Below the pieces are notes generated by a model. The model did not search any database, was not told where the DNA came from, and saw nothing but the letters and a program-made list of their open reading frames with translations. A program made the position numbers and the translations under genes. Shown here piece by piece: positions 31,188 to 39,042 of a stretch of DNA of 64,000 nt. Position 1 is the first letter of the stretch, and every line of letters starts with the position of its first letter. The stretch comes from a virus, in IMG/VR virus record IMGVR_UViG_3300032157_000001, positions 186,001 to 250,000 of that record. One strand, given 5' to 3'.

Positions 31188-31197
31188 TTACGTATAA
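31188..31197 (+). promoter_or_regulatory. Phage-type promoter (perfect TTACGTATAA)
   Basis: Perfect consensus; the first ATG (31217) is 19 nt downstream, so this unit has a short leader. Confidence 0.65.
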
Positions 31198-31216
31198 TTG
31201 CGTAAAAACCTCTAAT

Positions 31217-31558
31217 ATGAACAAAATCGTCGTAGACAATGCACAATTTACACTGTGCTACCTCTTAATAGCCTCTGACGGGAGTGTCGGAGAGACCGAA
31301 AAAAACGTCTTTTTAGACGTTGTTTCCAGAATTGGTGGATTCACCAAGTCCTATTCCGAATCTGTGTTTAATGCAATGCACAGGTTCACAAAATCACTTA
31401 ATTACAAACAAGCCGTCGAATCGCTTTCGCAAGCCAACGACGAGCAAAAAAGAAAAACCATCGAATTGCTGAGGGAGTTATCCTTTGCGGATAAGACTTA
31501 TCACAAAGATGAGGTCAAATTCATCCTTGGCGTTCAGAAGGATTTACAACTAGTATGA
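31217..31558 (+). CDS. TerB-like helical protein
   Basis: 113 residues, all helical. YLLIASDGSVGETEKNVFLDV (15-35) matches the acidic A-x-D-G-x-V-x-x-x-E motif of TerB-type domains found in tellurite/stress and phage-defence-linked systems. The domain is thought to bind metal or act in membrane-linked signalling. A short single-domain version, so assignment is moderate. Confidence 0.6.
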   Translation: MNKIVVDNAQFTLCYLLIASDGSVGETEKNVFLDVVSRIGGFTKSYSESVFNAMHRFTKSLNYKQAVESLSQANDEQKRKTIELLRELSFADKTYHKDEVKFILGVQKDLQLV

Positions 31559-31842
31559 ATTGGAAAGTAGAAAAATTAACTAAGGGTGAGTCGTTTGTTA
31601 CCTCAGAAAAGGGAAACTCGATGATACCCTTAATTCACAGTGGTCAGGATCATAGGCTGGCACCCATCACATGGGAGGAATGCAAGCCCGGAGATATAGT
31701 GTTCTGTAAGGTCTCTGGTCGCTATTACACCCACCTTGTTAAAGCGACAGACATACACCGTGGCTGTCTCATATCGAACAACAGAGGCCGTTTAAATGGC
31801 TGGACAAAGCATGTGTTTGGAATTGTGGTTGAAGTTTTGTAA
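31555..31842 (+). CDS. S24/S26 peptidase-fold protein
   Basis: 95 residues. GNSMIPLIHSGQ (21-32) has the G-x-S-M-x-P nucleophile loop, PGDIVFCKVSGRYYTHLV (about 45-62) matches the following strand pair, and ISNNRGRLNGW resembles the end of the domain. The general-base Lys is not certain. Signal-peptidase/LexA-type autoproteolysis is possible, as is a non-proteolytic relic. ATGA-coupled to TerB-like. Confidence 0.7.
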   Translation: MNWKVEKLTKGESFVTSEKGNSMIPLIHSGQDHRLAPITWEECKPGDIVFCKVSGRYYTHLVKATDIHRGCLISNNRGRLNGWTKHVFGIVVEVL

Positions 31843-31873
31843 CTTCATCCATTCAATAACCAAAAATAAAACC

Positions 31874-32500
31874 ATGTATCTCATGCGAGTTTTTATCACA
31901 CTCATATTGTTTGTGCTACTGGCAAGCAATATGGGCATCAAAGAAGAAAGTATTTCTCCAAGTTGTTTGCAGATGGACATCTTTATCATTGGAGACTTTT
32001 CAACAAGTATCGACGGTAATGAAAGATTTGTTGCCGATGCTATGCTTGAATTCACGGATCGATTTGATCTCTCAGACTATGGACTCAAAATTGGTATTAT
32101 CGGATTCGGTAGCGAAGCATCTCTCATTACACCACTCACCTCTGATAGAGAGGTAATCATTAGCGGCATTAATAAATATCTTGAAGATGAAGATGGTGGA
32201 ACGACCAATATGACTGCAGCACTCAACATGGGTCTGGCAGAATTCTATTCGAAAAGTGCTCGACCTGACTATAGAAAATTGATTGTGCTAATCTCTGATG
32301 GTGATCCGGACAGTTCAAATGAAGTGTATGCACTGGCAAGTCAAATCAAATCTATGGGTATTGGTATCTGTGGTGTATTGGTACAGGCTTCGGTTAATAA
32401 ACCAGAGTATATGAGAATTATTTCCTCTGAGTTTTGTTATGTTGAATCTGATTATAAGAATTTAGTGTCTGAACTACAAAAACTAGATATATGCATGTAA
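31874..32500 (+). CDS. Membrane-anchored or exported von Willebrand factor A protein
   Basis: 208 residues from the ATG at 31874. An N-terminal hydrophobic segment (VFITLILFVLLASNM) serves as signal or anchor. The vWA MIDAS is complete: D41-x-S43-x-S45, a Thr in GGTTNMTAA, and Asp in ISDGDPD. vWA domains bind metal and protein partners. Outside the cytoplasm this could act at the envelope. No MoxR-type ATPase partner is nearby. Confidence 0.82.
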   Translation: MYLMRVFITLILFVLLASNMGIKEESISPSCLQMDIFIIGDFSTSIDGNERFVADAMLEFTDRFDLSDYGLKIGIIGFGSEASLITPLTSDREVIISGINKYLEDEDGGTTNMTAALNMGLAEFYSKSARPDYRKLIVLISDGDPDSSNEVYALASQIKSMGIGICGVLVQASVNKPEYMRIISSEFCYVESDYKNLVSELQKLDICM

Positions 32501-32814
32501 GTGGAAAATTTAAGGTCAACTATGACGATCAGTTATGGGATGTGGTAGATAGAATTTCTTCCACATTATCAAAGTTTGATTTGGCCATTAATGAACTTGA
32601 TGGGGGAGATGGATTTAATGAATATGAAATCGTTCCTAAGCAGTTCACAAAAGAAAAAGAGACGGCGTATGAATATGAAGTTTTGTTCGATTCTACGCCA
32701 GAATGCTCGATTCAGATACACGGATGGTATCCAATTGCCACCAATAGAATCGTTAAGCCAGAGAACATTGAGAAGTATATAAGCGATGGCATTCTTAGAC
32801 GTATAAAAAAATAA
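32491..32814 (+). CDS. Hypothetical protein
   Basis: 107 residues, overlaps the vWA gene by 10 nt. Contains an acidic centre (NELDGGDGFNEYE) and a strand-rich second half. No family. Confidence 0.6.
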   Translation: MHVSGKFKVNYDDQLWDVVDRISSTLSKFDLAINELDGGDGFNEYEIVPKQFTKEKETAYEYEVLFDSTPECSIQIHGWYPIATNRIVKPENIEKYISDGILRRIKK

Positions 32815-32828
32815 ATTTTAAGAATCGC

Positions 32829-32859
32829 TTGACAATCGTTAAAATCTAAATTAATTTTG
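32829..32859 (+). promoter_or_regulatory. Host-type promoter (TTG-N20-TAATTTTG)
   Basis: TTG at 32829-32831 (within TTGACA), a 20-nt spacer and TAATTTTG at 32852-32859: the best Bacteroidetes-type promoter in the window. It drives the monocistronic ParB-like gene. Confidence 0.7.
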
Positions 32860-32910
32860 TTACCTCTTTATTCCGAATCTCGGAAGAGTTAAACAACTTA
32901 ATTAATTACT

Positions 32911-33765
32911 ATGCAAACATTAACGAATGCTCACGAGTTGGTCACCAAAGTTGGTGTCACTCAGAGACAAGTAACAGTTACTCCCGCCTTAGCGGAACAG
33001 TGGCTCGAAGTAAACACACGCAACAGAAAGCTTAAAGAAGACAATCTTCGAACTCTCACGGCTCAAATGTTGGGTGACACATTTCAATCTCTCAACGGTC
33101 AGACTATCGTATTCTCTCAAAGCGGAATTCTCCTTGATGGCCAGCACAGACTCCAAGCAATCATTAACTCCGGAAAAACTTACGAGTTTGTCGTGGTTGA
33201 TGGTGTAAGTGATGAAGCATTCACAACTATTGATTTGGGTGTGAAGAGAAAGAGTCGTGATGTTTTTCAAATTGAGGGCATTGCTTATGCCAACGGTATC
33301 TCTGCAGCCGTTTCCTTCTATTTGAAATTCAAGAACAACGTGAACTCTTTGAGCAGCGGCCCCATCTACCGTAACATTACGATGGAAGACACGCTGGAAG
33401 CATACCAGCAGCACTCCGACTTGTTTCAAAACTTGTATGAGAAGTCTTTGATCTACAACAAGAAGATGAAAATCTTAACTCCCTCACAGATCACCGGCTT
33501 GATGGCTCACACAGTTCTTCATTCGAAATTCGGTTCAAGATGCTTGAACGAATTCTGGACACCTCTGTTCACCGGAGTAAAGGCCAGCGACCAGATTAAT
33601 CTCCTTCGTAACAAGTACATCCAAACGCTTGGAATGTCGAAGGCGAAGAGTGCAAACATTCAGCACAAGATCGCTTGGTTGGTCGTTTCCTACAACAACC
33701 ATTTCAATGGTAAAACTCAGCAACGTCTGGTCTTCCAAGGGCCGAAGTTACCCGAATTTATGTAG
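32911..33765 (+). CDS. ParB/Sulfiredoxin-fold protein
   Basis: 284 residues. The N-terminal domain carries LLDGQHRLQAIINSG (about 74-88), the ParB/Srx nucleotide-binding loop, preceded by VNTRNRKLKEDNLRTL and followed by the strand FTTIDLGVKRKSRDVF. The C-terminal 170 residues are helical. Phage proteins of this type are often annotated as ParB-like nucleases; DNA binding, CTP/ATP use or nuclease activity is not shown here. It stands alone between a host-type promoter and a terminator, hinting at early expression. Confidence 0.85.
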   Translation: MQTLTNAHELVTKVGVTQRQVTVTPALAEQWLEVNTRNRKLKEDNLRTLTAQMLGDTFQSLNGQTIVFSQSGILLDGQHRLQAIINSGKTYEFVVVDGVSDEAFTTIDLGVKRKSRDVFQIEGIAYANGISAAVSFYLKFKNNVNSLSSGPIYRNITMEDTLEAYQQHSDLFQNLYEKSLIYNKKMKILTPSQITGLMAHTVLHSKFGSRCLNEFWTPLFTGVKASDQINLLRNKYIQTLGMSKAKSANIQHKIAWLVVSYNNHFNGKTQQRLVFQGPKLPEFM

Positions 33766-33792
33766 GATTTCGTTTTGAAATGAATATCAAAA

Positions 33793-33822
33793 TCCCCATC
33801 TTTACCCGATGGGGATTTTTTT
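33793..33822 (+). terminator. Intrinsic terminator after the ParB-like gene
   Basis: TCCCCATC (33793-33800) pairs with GATGGGGA (33808-33815) around a 7-nt loop, followed by seven Ts. The next ATG begins at the last T. Confidence 0.9.
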
Positions 33823-34188
33823 ATGACAGATATTGACTATCTCTTACTGTATGCATATATCAAGACTGAAGATCATGAGTTGCGCAATGCGCTCTATCAT
33901 AACAGACTGGATGAAGCACTCAACATACTTCTTGTTGAGATAAGTCAACGAAACATCCATTTCAAAAATCTAACACGTGGATATGGTATCAGACCAGATC
34001 ACGTTATAGAGGAAACACTATCACATTTGGTGGAGCATGTTGTAAAGTACAGACCATACAAATGTGCATCAAAACCACATACTATGTTGCGTGGGTATAT
34101 AACCACCATTGTTCGCGGGTACTGGTGTGACATGTTCGCAAGAACAAGAAATGAACGAAAAAATTTCAACCGATCAGATTATGAATAA
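33823..34188 (+). CDS. Hypothetical protein with possible sigma region-2-like segment
   Basis: 121 residues. The C-terminal half (HVVKYRPYKCASKPHTMLRG, YITTIVRGYWCDMFARTRNE) has the spacing of an ECF or T4 gp55-type region 2: aromatic/Lys helix, I-x-x-I-V-R, D, then R-x-R-x-x-R-K. There is no region 4. If real it could be a candidate for reading the TTACGTATAA promoter, but the match is weak. ATG abuts the terminator's U-tract. Confidence 0.5.
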   Translation: MTDIDYLLLYAYIKTEDHELRNALYHNRLDEALNILLVEISQRNIHFKNLTRGYGIRPDHVIEETLSHLVEHVVKYRPYKCASKPHTMLRGYITTIVRGYWCDMFARTRNERKNFNRSDYE

Positions 34189-34197
34189 CCTAATCAA

Positions 34198-34503
34198 ATG
34201 GAAGAAGAGAAAAAAATAGATCAACAGAAATATCCGGGGTATAGACCTGATGACACCAGATTTGATGAGCATCATCGATCCCAAGGATTAATGACCAACC
34301 ACGAATTCTTTACCAGCAATGGGCCGGGAGGTTTCTATGAAGGAATGGAGTGGGATGAGAAAAAAAAGGAGTGGGTCTTAAATGCTGAGAACCAACGTAG
34401 AGAACGAGAAGCAAAAGAAAAATGGTATTGCTTTAAATGTGAAGCACACAAATCATTCTGCGAATGCAACGATCAATCATCATATAATGACAACGATTTT
34501 TAA
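34198..34503 (+). CDS. Small acidic/Cys protein
   Basis: 101 residues; charged N-terminus and a C-terminal CFKCEAHKSFCEC cluster that could bind zinc. The stop overlaps the next start. Confidence 0.6.
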   Translation: MEEEKKIDQQKYPGYRPDDTRFDEHHRSQGLMTNHEFFTSNGPGGFYEGMEWDEKKKEWVLNAENQRREREAKEKWYCFKCEAHKSFCECNDQSSYNDNDF

Positions 34504-35000
34504 TGTTAGATATACACCCATACAAACAGAGTGACGATAGCCTATGTGGCCCATCAGTAATTAAGATGGTGCTACAGTATTACGGTATCATCGCAGCAGA
34601 ATTAGATATAGCGGAGAGATGTGGACACACATACCAATTTGGATGTGATGACCTTGGAATGAAGAGAGCGTTGGAGTCATATGGAATGGATGTTACCATA
34701 AAGAACAACTGCACTTTCGACGACATCCAGTACTGGCTTTCGCGACAAGTACCAGTGATAGTAGATTGGTTCAGCAGTGGATATAATGTTGGCGTGAATG
34801 ATCCACCCAATGGTCACTCATCAATAGTGATTGAGATGGACAACACATACATCTACCTGCTTGACCCGGAATTCGGAGGCATTCGTAAAATGCTTCGCGA
34901 CGATTTTATGAGATGTTGGTTTGATTGGAAGAATTCTCCCATCATCATTAATTGGGAAGACATGATCCTACGACAAATTATAGTTGCACTACCAAAATGA
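34503..35000 (+). CDS. C39-like papain-fold cysteine peptidase
   Basis: 165 residues. Catalytic triad candidates are C15 in SLCGPSVIKM, H105 in NGHSSIVI and D121 in YLLDPE, with Gln9 in YKQSDD as oxyanion residue, the classic C39 layout. There is no signal peptide or transporter domain, so it is a free cytoplasmic (or virion) enzyme. Possible roles are cleaving a phage precursor or a host peptide. A perfect CCAGTACTGG lies at 34737-34746. Confidence 0.82.
   Translation: MLDIHPYKQSDDSLCGPSVIKMVLQYYGIIAAELDIAERCGHTYQFGCDDLGMKRALESYGMDVTIKNNCTFDDIQYWLSRQVPVIVDWFSSGYNVGVNDPPNGHSSIVIEMDNTYIYLLDPEFGGIRKMLRDDFMRCWFDWKNSPIIINWEDMILRQIIVALPK
34737..34746. repeat. CCAGTACTGG palindrome, copy 4
   Basis: Perfect copy within the C39-like peptidase gene (part of Ile-Gln-Tyr-Trp-Leu). 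Confidence 0.7.
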
Positions 35001-35818
35001 AAACCATAAAACAAGATTGGGTAAACGACTACCTTTCCACTCAATTGATATTTACATCTGGCCATCCATCTAACAACAAGTATTTGAATCTTGGGGATGA
35101 CGATGAAATTGTGTTTAGATTTATTGAATTGGATGGACAGTTCATATATTTTGCTACAGTAGTGTCAACATCTGACGATGCTGCAAATAATATTGAGGCC
35201 GCAATCTCAGATAATAGAAGATTTGCTCAGTACTTTGATGTATTCCCTAATTTTTTTATTCTTCTTATAAAAGACGATGAGGAATTTTATGCGATAATCA
35301 GAGATCACAAAGCAATGCGGATTAATCTTCTGAGCTTTTTTCAAAATTTTATACCGACTATTGGTGAAAACATCGGTACATTTAAAGCCGTTAACAAATC
35401 AGTCAACGACATCTTTCAATCTTGGACAAGAATCAATTTGTCGAAATATGCGGTGATCTCAGATTTGGATGCAATTTGTTTTGTTGATGGTTCTCCAATA
35501 CTGTTTGAACTTAAAAGAGTTGAAGAGTCAATTGAGGAATGGTTGCCATACATGGATGATGCATCTATTTATCGACGACAGCTTACAATAGCTAAAAGGT
35601 TTGGTGGTAAATTTAGATTGATTGCATATAACGCATATGATGAGGAAGGTCGTGTTGCGTTTTTTACTAAGGTGAATGTATCAAAGGAACGGATAACGGC
35701 AATCAAATTAATTCTACCGAAAGAATATGTCTTATTAAAAAAGGATGTGGATTGGCAATCGTTTCGTGATGTAACTTCAATTTCTTCAGACAGAAGACGA
35801 GTTAAAAGCATGATATAA
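34997..35818 (+). CDS. PD-(D/E)XK-type nuclease-like protein
   Basis: 273 residues from the ATGA junction at 34997. The C-terminal half has D158 in SDLDAICF and FELKR (E171-x-K173), with ASIYRRQLTIAKRF after it, matching the D-x(n)-E-x-K core of PD-(D/E)XK nucleases. The N-terminal 130 residues are a separate domain without a known match. Substrate unknown; host DNA breakdown or recombination are options. Confidence 0.7.
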   Translation: MKTIKQDWVNDYLSTQLIFTSGHPSNNKYLNLGDDDEIVFRFIELDGQFIYFATVVSTSDDAANNIEAAISDNRRFAQYFDVFPNFFILLIKDDEEFYAIIRDHKAMRINLLSFFQNFIPTIGENIGTFKAVNKSVNDIFQSWTRINLSKYAVISDLDAICFVDGSPILFELKRVEESIEEWLPYMDDASIYRRQLTIAKRFGGKFRLIAYNAYDEEGRVAFFTKVNVSKERITAIKLILPKEYVLLKKDVDWQSFRDVTSISSDRRRVKSMI

Positions 35819-35820
35819 TC

Positions 35821-36192
35821 ATGGAAGTGTTTCGAGTTATCGTTGCTGGTAGTCGCACATTCTACGACTATGAGCTTCTGAAAAGTAAGCTCGATAAATT
35901 CTTGTCCAACATCAAAGTACCAATTGAAATTGTTTCCGGGAGAGCAAAGGGTGCAGATCAGTTAGGTGAGCGATACGCCGATGAGCGTGGATATAAAGTC
36001 AAGATGTTTCCCGCACAGTGGACTAAATACCATAGGAAAGCTGGCCCAATACGTAATGAACAGATGGCTCAATATGTTTCACCAGATGGTGCTTGTGTTG
36101 TCTTTTGGGACGGTATAAGCAGCGGAAGTGAACACATGATTGAAACAGCCAAAACATATAAACTTAAATTACGGATAGTTCAATATGAGTAG
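35821..36192 (+). CDS. SLOG-superfamily DUF2493 protein
   Basis: 123 residues. VIVAGSRTFYDYE (6-18), IVSGRAKGADQLGERYA (37-53) and the late VVFWDGISSGSEHMIETA fit the DUF2493/YspA family of Rossmann-like SLOG nucleotide sensors. SLOG domains bind nucleotide-derived ligands in several antiviral systems. In a phage the protein might sequester or process such a signal; this is inference. Confidence 0.85.
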   Translation: MEVFRVIVAGSRTFYDYELLKSKLDKFLSNIKVPIEIVSGRAKGADQLGERYADERGYKVKMFPAQWTKYHRKAGPIRNEQMAQYVSPDGACVVFWDGISSGSEHMIETAKTYKLKLRIVQYE

Positions 36193-36454
36193 CTTGATCA
36201 TAGAAATAGGCATTGAACCCCTTGGCCCCTCACCTAGCTGTACAATTGATTTGATTACAAAGCAATTGAATTGGCACATCTACAGATTCAATAGTAACAA
36301 AGATATACCGTTGGGTCGTGGTAATTTTAACATCAGAACGGATGATGGAAAATTGTATGAGTTTAAGGATTCTGAGATTAGGCGAGATGGTGAATCTTAT
36401 TACGTCCAGATAGGTTATGTTATCAGTGTAACTGAAGTCGCAATCGATTCCTGA
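36185..36454 (+). CDS. Small hypothetical protein
   Basis: 89 residues, strand-rich (SLIIEIGIEPLGPSPSC; YYVQIGYVISVTEVAI). Overlaps the SLOG gene by 8 nt. No family. Confidence 0.6.
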   Translation: MSSLIIEIGIEPLGPSPSCTIDLITKQLNWHIYRFNSNKDIPLGRGNFNIRTDDGKLYEFKDSEIRRDGESYYVQIGYVISVTEVAIDS

Positions 36455-36513
36455 ACTATAGTTCTTTCTATTCTTGATTATCGCGCCATAATTCACTATT
36501 TATGTATAGTGGT

Positions 36514-36930
36514 ATGGCAAAATATTTATACATACTGACCCTCTTCTTACTTTCATTTACCTCTACTGAATGCGCTGCACAGAGCTATACAATTGGAAGC
36601 GATACAACTATATACTACTGGAACAATTGGGACTCAAGAGAAATTAGCACGGACGACATGTCCGGTGTTATTGTTGTCTCTGAATTAAATAGCTCAGTCT
36701 CAACATACGTTTATCAGTTTGGATATATCGATTGGTCAATAGATAAGAGAGATAAAGGTGAGTATCACTTATCTCGTAAAGAAGGTGACAAATGCTTCAT
36801 GAAAGTTATAGCGAACAAAATATACCTACACTACATGTTTGCGTACAAGGGGCAAGTCATCGAGGATCACATTCTCCTAACGTTTCGAATGGTTGTGCAC
36901 GATAAATCTCTACTTTACTCAAAACGATAA
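36514..36930 (+). CDS. Exported hypothetical protein
   Basis: 138 residues from the ATG at 36514 (MAKYLYILTLFLL); an ATG 12 nt earlier is in frame. Signal peptide with probable cleavage in ECAAQ-SY. The mature part is strand-rich. Last plus-strand gene before the convergent terminator; a periplasmic role is inferred. Confidence 0.65.
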   Translation: MAKYLYILTLFLLSFTSTECAAQSYTIGSDTTIYYWNNWDSREISTDDMSGVIVVSELNSSVSTYVYQFGYIDWSIDKRDKGEYHLSRKEGDKCFMKVIANKIYLHYMFAYKGQVIEDHILLTFRMVVHDKSLLYSKR

Positions 36931-36965
36931 AAACTGGACATGTTTTGGGGGTATGTCCAGTTTTT
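36929..36965. terminator. Bidirectional terminator between convergent operons
   Basis: AAAAACTGGACAT (36929-36941) pairs perfectly with ATGTCCAGTTTTT (36953-36965) across an 11-nt loop; the A/T ends serve both directions. Confidence 0.85.
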
Positions 36966-36974
36966 GAGAGAAAT

Positions 36975-37033
36975 CTGGACACGTTGTCCAGATAAGTGTC
37001 CTGATTATGCAAAAGTTGGACAACATGTCCAAC
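36975..37033. repeat. Tandem TGGACA-N3-TGTCCA palindromes
   Basis: CTGGACA-CGT-TGTCCAG (36975-36991) and GTTGGACA-ACA-TGTCCAAC (37015-37033), with a further half site TGTCCAAC just after (37039-37046). The adjacent terminator stem carries the same TGGACA/TGTCCA core. They could be operator dyads or RNA hairpins. Confidence 0.65.
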
Positions 37034-37044
37034 TAAATGTCCAA

Positions 37045-37245
37045 CTAGCCTAATTTCTGAGGTGTTTTATAGAGGGTGTTGTCCAACCTACTGACCGAAA
37101 CCTCAAGAGCTATTTCATAATTCCTGATGATATTTTCTAGCCGGTCAATTTCAGTTATGACGTACTTAGCTGAAGCTTCATCACCTTTGAGCAACTTATC
37201 AAACAACTTACCCTTGTCGCTTGCATCAACGAATAGTGTTTTCAT
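37045..37245 (-). CDS. Small helical protein
   Basis: 66 residues from the ATG in a TAATG junction at 37245; a longer form to 37299 would overlap the upstream gene. Charged helices (RLENIIRNYEIALEVSVSRL). Last gene of the minus operon. No family. Confidence 0.6.
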   Translation of the reverse strand: MKTLFVDASDKGKLFDKLLKGDEASAKYVITEIDRLENIIRNYEIALEVSVSRLDNTLYKTPQKLG

Positions 37246-37457
37246 TATGCTTTGTTGAATTGGTTCTCCATTGGAAATCCCGGTGGTATGTGTGACCATT
37301 CGATCTCTTCGTCGCTAACAAGTGAATCTCCCGGAACGATGAAATCATCAACATCCGTGTCAAGGTCTTCTGTGATATAAATAACCTCTGATCCGTCAGG
37401 ACTTGAGCTATGTATGATTCTTACGGTCACACCAAGCGTACTTTTTTTCTTTGCCAT
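37245..37457 (-). CDS. Small acidic protein
   Basis: 70 residues with a basic start (MAKKKSTLGVTVRI) and an acidic remainder (EDLDTDVDDF). Two nt downstream of the preceding gene's stop. No family. Confidence 0.6.
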   Translation of the reverse strand: MAKKKSTLGVTVRIIHSSSPDGSEVIYITEDLDTDVDDFIVPGDSLVSDEEIEWSHIPPGFPMENQFNKA

Positions 37458-37459
37458 AA

Positions 37460-37654
37460 TTATATTTGTTCAATGATCATCTTATCACCTTCACGTCGAA
37501 CCTCTTTGTAGTTTCCTACAGGAAGGTCGATGTTTCCGTTGTCAGAGAAGTCCGGTAGGAACCAGCGAATCCATGATTTCTCTGGTGAGAAATTAACAAT
37601 CTCTGCAATTGCATTCTTGTTGACCTCAAAGGTCAATTGCTCTTTATTATCCAT
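37460..37654 (-). CDS. Small hypothetical protein
   Basis: 64 residues from the ATG at 37654 (MDNKEQLTFEVNKN); extensions further upstream overlap the previous gene. Strand-rich end (YKEVRREGDKMIIEQI). No family. Confidence 0.55.
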   Translation of the reverse strand: MDNKEQLTFEVNKNAIAEIVNFSPEKSWIRWFLPDFSDNGNIDLPVGNYKEVRREGDKMIIEQI

Positions 37655-37656
37655 GT

Positions 37657-37929
37657 TTATTCGTTTAGTGCCATCGTTAAGCCACCGTAATATCCACTCC
37701 CGCCAATAGACATTTTGCCATGTGTGTGATGCGTCATGGTGAACCAAAAATCGTATTGAAATCCGTTGCTATCAAAATCATTATTGAATTTGAATCCACG
37801 TTTTTCGAGTTCAGATTTCACCTGACTGATGTAAAGATACTTTGCCCCATATGAATTGATTTCACCTTTGAGAAGTTGATCAATCTTTGCTTCAAGTTCT
37901 TCCTTGATTAGTTCATCGATGGTATTCAT
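37657..37929 (-). CDS. Hypothetical protein
   Basis: 90 residues with an N-terminal helix (TIDELIKEELEAKIDQLLKG) and a C-terminal His/Gly stretch (THHTHGKMSIGGSGYYGG). Coupled by ATGA to the upstream gene. No family. Confidence 0.65.
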   Translation of the reverse strand: MNTIDELIKEELEAKIDQLLKGEINSYGAKYLYISQVKSELEKRGFKFNNDFDSNGFQYDFWFTMTHHTHGKMSIGGSGYYGGLTMALNE

Positions 37930-38459
37930 GCTGCTTGATTTATCGTTCTGTGTGGATCATATCCAACCACACACTGCTCCAACTTATCCATTACCCCCTG
38001 ATGCCTATCCGCCTGAGCATTACTAAGAAGAGTCAGAATCAAATTGAACTTGTTGGTTAATTCGATTACATCTCCTATTGATGTAATGATCATCGGTATA
38101 TTGTCTGGTGGAATTTTCCCACATAATATCTTAACCTTATCGGTTGTGTATGGGATGTTTTTAAACGGATTAAAATTGTGGCTCGGCGTGTGAAACGAAA
38201 CGACAGTACCATCAATTTGTACGCTCAATTTTAGAAGACACATTGGTTCTCCTGTTCGAGATGAGTTTGGATTGCATTGAACAATACGTCTGTATTCCAG
38301 TACTGGATACTTCACCATGAGATAACTCATTAGTGACTTCTTTGACCCGTGGAAACTTTTGCTCACACTACTCGGTACTTCCTTCTTAAAGAACTTGAGG
38401 TAGTTCGATGCGTCCTTGGCCATCAATGCCAGACCTAGAAATATTTGATCGTGCGTCAT
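37926..38459 (-). CDS. Hypothetical protein
   Basis: 177 residues, mixed fold with a helical C-terminus (IELTNKFNLILTLLSNAQAD). A perfect CCAGTACTGG lies at 38297-38306 (in the YPVLEY codons). No recognised family. Confidence 0.65.
   Translation of the reverse strand: MTHDQIFLGLALMAKDASNYLKFFKKEVPSSVSKSFHGSKKSLMSYLMVKYPVLEYRRIVQCNPNSSRTGEPMCLLKLSVQIDGTVVSFHTPSHNFNPFKNIPYTTDKVKILCGKIPPDNIPMIITSIGDVIELTNKFNLILTLLSNAQADRHQGVMDKLEQCVVGYDPHRTINQAA
38297..38306. repeat. CCAGTACTGG palindrome, copy 5
   Basis: Perfect copy inside the minus-strand gene 37926-38459. Confidence 0.7.
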
Positions 38460-38462
38460 GGC

Positions 38463-38816
38463 TTAGATGTGGTTTAAAAACATTCTCTGCTTCGCCGGTA
38501 ACAATACGTGCTTCTTTGTCCACACCGAAAGGTAAAGAGCAGTCAAGCTCATTATACCGAACACGGGGATGAACCAGAAGATGAAAAGCTTTTGGAAGTT
38601 CTCAGTTGTCTTCTTGGTATTGATCGCTTTACGAAGCTTACCCTTCTTGTTGACCACAGTCACAATCGGGTGCTTTCTGATAAAGCCAGCATTAACCAGC
38701 ATGATCGATAAATAACGACATGCAAGGAAGTTACCGATGAACAGGACAACAAACCAGAAGATGTGATAAGATTGTGGGTGTCCAGCTATTTGCGATGTTT
38801 GAGTTACGAAGTCCAT
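38463..38816 (-). CDS. Two-span membrane protein
   Basis: 117 residues. Hydrophobic segments at about 20-40 (FWFVVLFIGNFLACRYLSIM) and about 78-97 (LFIFWFIPVFGIMSLTALYL) flank a very basic loop (NKKGKLRKAINTKK). First gene of the minus operon, driven from 38846-38855. Confidence 0.7.
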   Translation of the reverse strand: MDFVTQTSQIAGHPQSYHIFWFVVLFIGNFLACRYLSIMLVNAGFIRKHPIVTVVNKKGKLRKAINTKKTTENFQKLFIFWFIPVFGIMSLTALYLSVWTKKHVLLPAKQRMFLNHI

Positions 38817-38845
38817 TTTGCTTTTTTGTTATTGTTTATACTGTA

Positions 38846-38855
38846 TTATACGCAG
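38846..38855 (-). promoter_or_regulatory. Phage-type promoter (CTGCGTATAA)
   Basis: CGTATAA core on the minus strand, 29 nt before the ATG at 38816. Confidence 0.5.
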
Positions 38856-39042
38856 TTATGGGGCTTATGGTTGCCCTAGATGCAAAGATAAGTCATATAT
38901 TTTTAGGATATTTCTGGCGTATTTTCACTAAATTTACAACAAATAAGGCCTCTTTTGCGTATGAGGTATTATTGATGCAAGAACTCACGTTCTAGGGTCT
39001 GCGCAACCTTGCTGGTCGGAACAGCCAGTTGCATCAATAAAC
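38856..39042. other. Gene-free stretch upstream of the tRNA-like element
   Basis: About 190 nt with no convincing gene. The last 60 nt contain GGTCTGCGCAACCTTGCTGG and CCAGTTGC, partly self-complementary, and may belong to the leader of the downstream RNA. Confidence 0.35.
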
